DNA of 15,209 nucleotides. Origin: an uncultured Lysobacterales bacterium. Lineage in GTDB: Bacteria; Pseudomonadota; Gammaproteobacteria; Xanthomonadales; SZUA-36. The notes under the pieces are model-generated. The model ran no database searches and was not told the DNA's origin. It worked only from the letters and a program-made list of their open reading frames with translations. Position 1 is the first letter of the stretch; the number at the start of each line of letters is the position of its first letter. Location: positions 1-15,209 of the forward strand of contig CALJWY010000143.1 of the NCBI GenBank assembly GCA_937974465.1. Reading direction: 5' to 3'. Shown piece after piece: positions 14,388 through 15,209 of the stretch. Both the position numbers and the translations under genes were made by a program.

Positions 14388-15209
14388 ATGACTCGAATTA
14401 AAACAGTACACGCTAGAGAAATCCTCGATTCCCGGGGCAATCCAACACTGGAGGCGGAAGTGCTTCTCGAATCCGGTGCTTTTGGTCGCGCCGCAGTCCC
14501 TTCGGGTGCATCAACCGGTGCGCGAGAGGCAATTGAATTACGTGACCAGGACCCTTCAAGGTATGGTGGCAAAGGTGTCTTGCAAGCAGTTGCAAACGTG
14601 AATGGTGAAATTGCGTCCACCTTGAGAGGTCTGGATAACTGTGCCCAGGATGTCATTGACCAGATGTTAATCGACCTGGACGGAACAGAAAACAAATCCC
14701 GCCTGGGCGCCAATGCCCTTTTGGGTGTTTCCATGGCCAACGCCCACGCCATGGCAAACCACCATAAGCAGCCCCTGTGGTCGTGGTTGAGCAGTGGCGC
14801 GCCAACGGAATTGCCGGTACCAATGATGAATATCGTTAATGGTGGCGCCCATGCCGACAATAGCGTCGACATACAGGAGTTCATGATTTTACCGGTGGGC
14901 GTCAGTTCATTTTCCGAAGGCCTGCGTTGTGGAACCGAAATTTTTCACGCTCTGAAAAGCGTGATCAGCAGTCGTGGCCTGTCAACCGCGGTTGGCGATG
15001 AAGGCGGTTTTGCTCCGGATTTACCATCCAATGAAGCAGCAATTGAAGCCGTTATGGAGGCGATTGAACTGGCAGGTTATGCGGTTGGCCAGGATGTTTA
15101 TCTTGGGCTTGATGCGGCAGCTTCAGAGTTTTACCGTGATGGCCGCTATCATTTTGAATCTGAGAACCGCTCGTTTTCGTCGCGTGAATTTGCGGAATAC
15201 CTGGATGGC
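14388..15209 (+). CDS. eno: Enolase, 3'-truncated by the window edge
   Basis: Interconverts 2-phosphoglycerate and phosphoenolpyruvate in glycolysis; in many gammaproteobacteria it is also part of the RNA degradosome. The 274 codons present (of about 430) start MTRIKTVHAREILDSRGNPT, where the conserved N-terminus begins. Visible landmarks are the mobile loop PSGASTG, the conserved GGAHADNSVDIQEFM with its His and Glu, and TAVGDEGGFAPDL with the catalytic Glu of the lid. The catalytic lysine and remaining metal ligands lie beyond the window end. AAAGAGA stands six bases upstream of the ATG at 14388. It is the third gene of the pyrG-kdsA-eno cluster. Its reaction supplies phosphoenolpyruvate, the substrate of KdsA, though that link may be coincidental. 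No frameshift is seen. Confidence 0.97.
   Translation, partial: MTRIKTVHAREILDSRGNPTLEAEVLLESGAFGRAAVPSGASTGAREAIELRDQDPSRYGGKGVLQAVANVNGEIASTLRGLDNCAQDVIDQMLIDLDGTENKSRLGANALLGVSMANAHAMANHHKQPLWSWLSSGAPTELPVPMMNIVNGGAHADNSVDIQEFMILPVGVSSFSEGLRCGTEIFHALKSVISSRGLSTAVGDEGGFAPDLPSNEAAIEAVMEAIELAGYAVGQDVYLGLDAAASEFYRDGRYHFESENRSFSSREFAEYLDG

Noticed and set aside
1..15209. CRISPR arrays, insertion sequences, prophage, defence islands, tRNA or rRNA genes
   Set aside because: No spaced repeats, transposase or integrase motifs, toxin/nuclease domains or RNA gene signatures were seen in either strand.

Overview
The window is a stretch of a gammaproteobacterial chromosome of roughly even base composition. 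Topoisomerase IV genes as a parE-parC pair, the order pyrG-kdsA-eno, and an LPS (Kdo) biosynthesis gene point to a Gram-negative gammaproteobacterium. A lone REP-like palindrome with a GTAG head agrees with that. I cannot resolve genus or species. Nothing suggests a plasmid, prophage, insertion sequence, CRISPR array or tRNA/rRNA gene.

Layout. (1) 1-1418: the 3' five-sixths of a formate-tetrahydrofolate ligase gene (fhs), cut by the window start. (2) 1487-6242: a LysR-type regulator gene on the minus strand, divergent from a tight two-gene plus-strand operon. That operon encodes a class I/II PLP aminotransferase and a 776-residue transketolase-like ThDP enzyme. The shared AT-rich intergenic region carries a T-N11-A dyad of the kind LysR regulators bind. 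(3) 6365-6841: a small secreted protein with Sel1/TPR-like repeats. (4) 11088-6889: parE then parC on the minus strand, separated by a short gap holding a REP-like hairpin. (5) 11727-11182: a small outer-membrane-type beta-barrel protein resembling PagP in layout. (6) 11875-15209: pyrG, kdsA (GTG start overlapping the pyrG stop by four bases) and the first part of eno, all plus strand.

Most of the window is conserved housekeeping: topoisomerase IV for chromosome decatenation, CTP synthase feeding CMP-Kdo and nucleic acid synthesis, Kdo-8-phosphate synthase for LPS, and enolase for glycolysis. The one module without an obvious textbook role is the regulator / aminotransferase / transketolase-like set. 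Its ThDP enzyme keeps the transketolase catalytic and phosphate-binding residues that I could align by eye, but the Mg-binding Asp of the GDG motif is Glu. That module is the best candidate here for an undescribed pathway. Its substrate cannot be read from the sequence.
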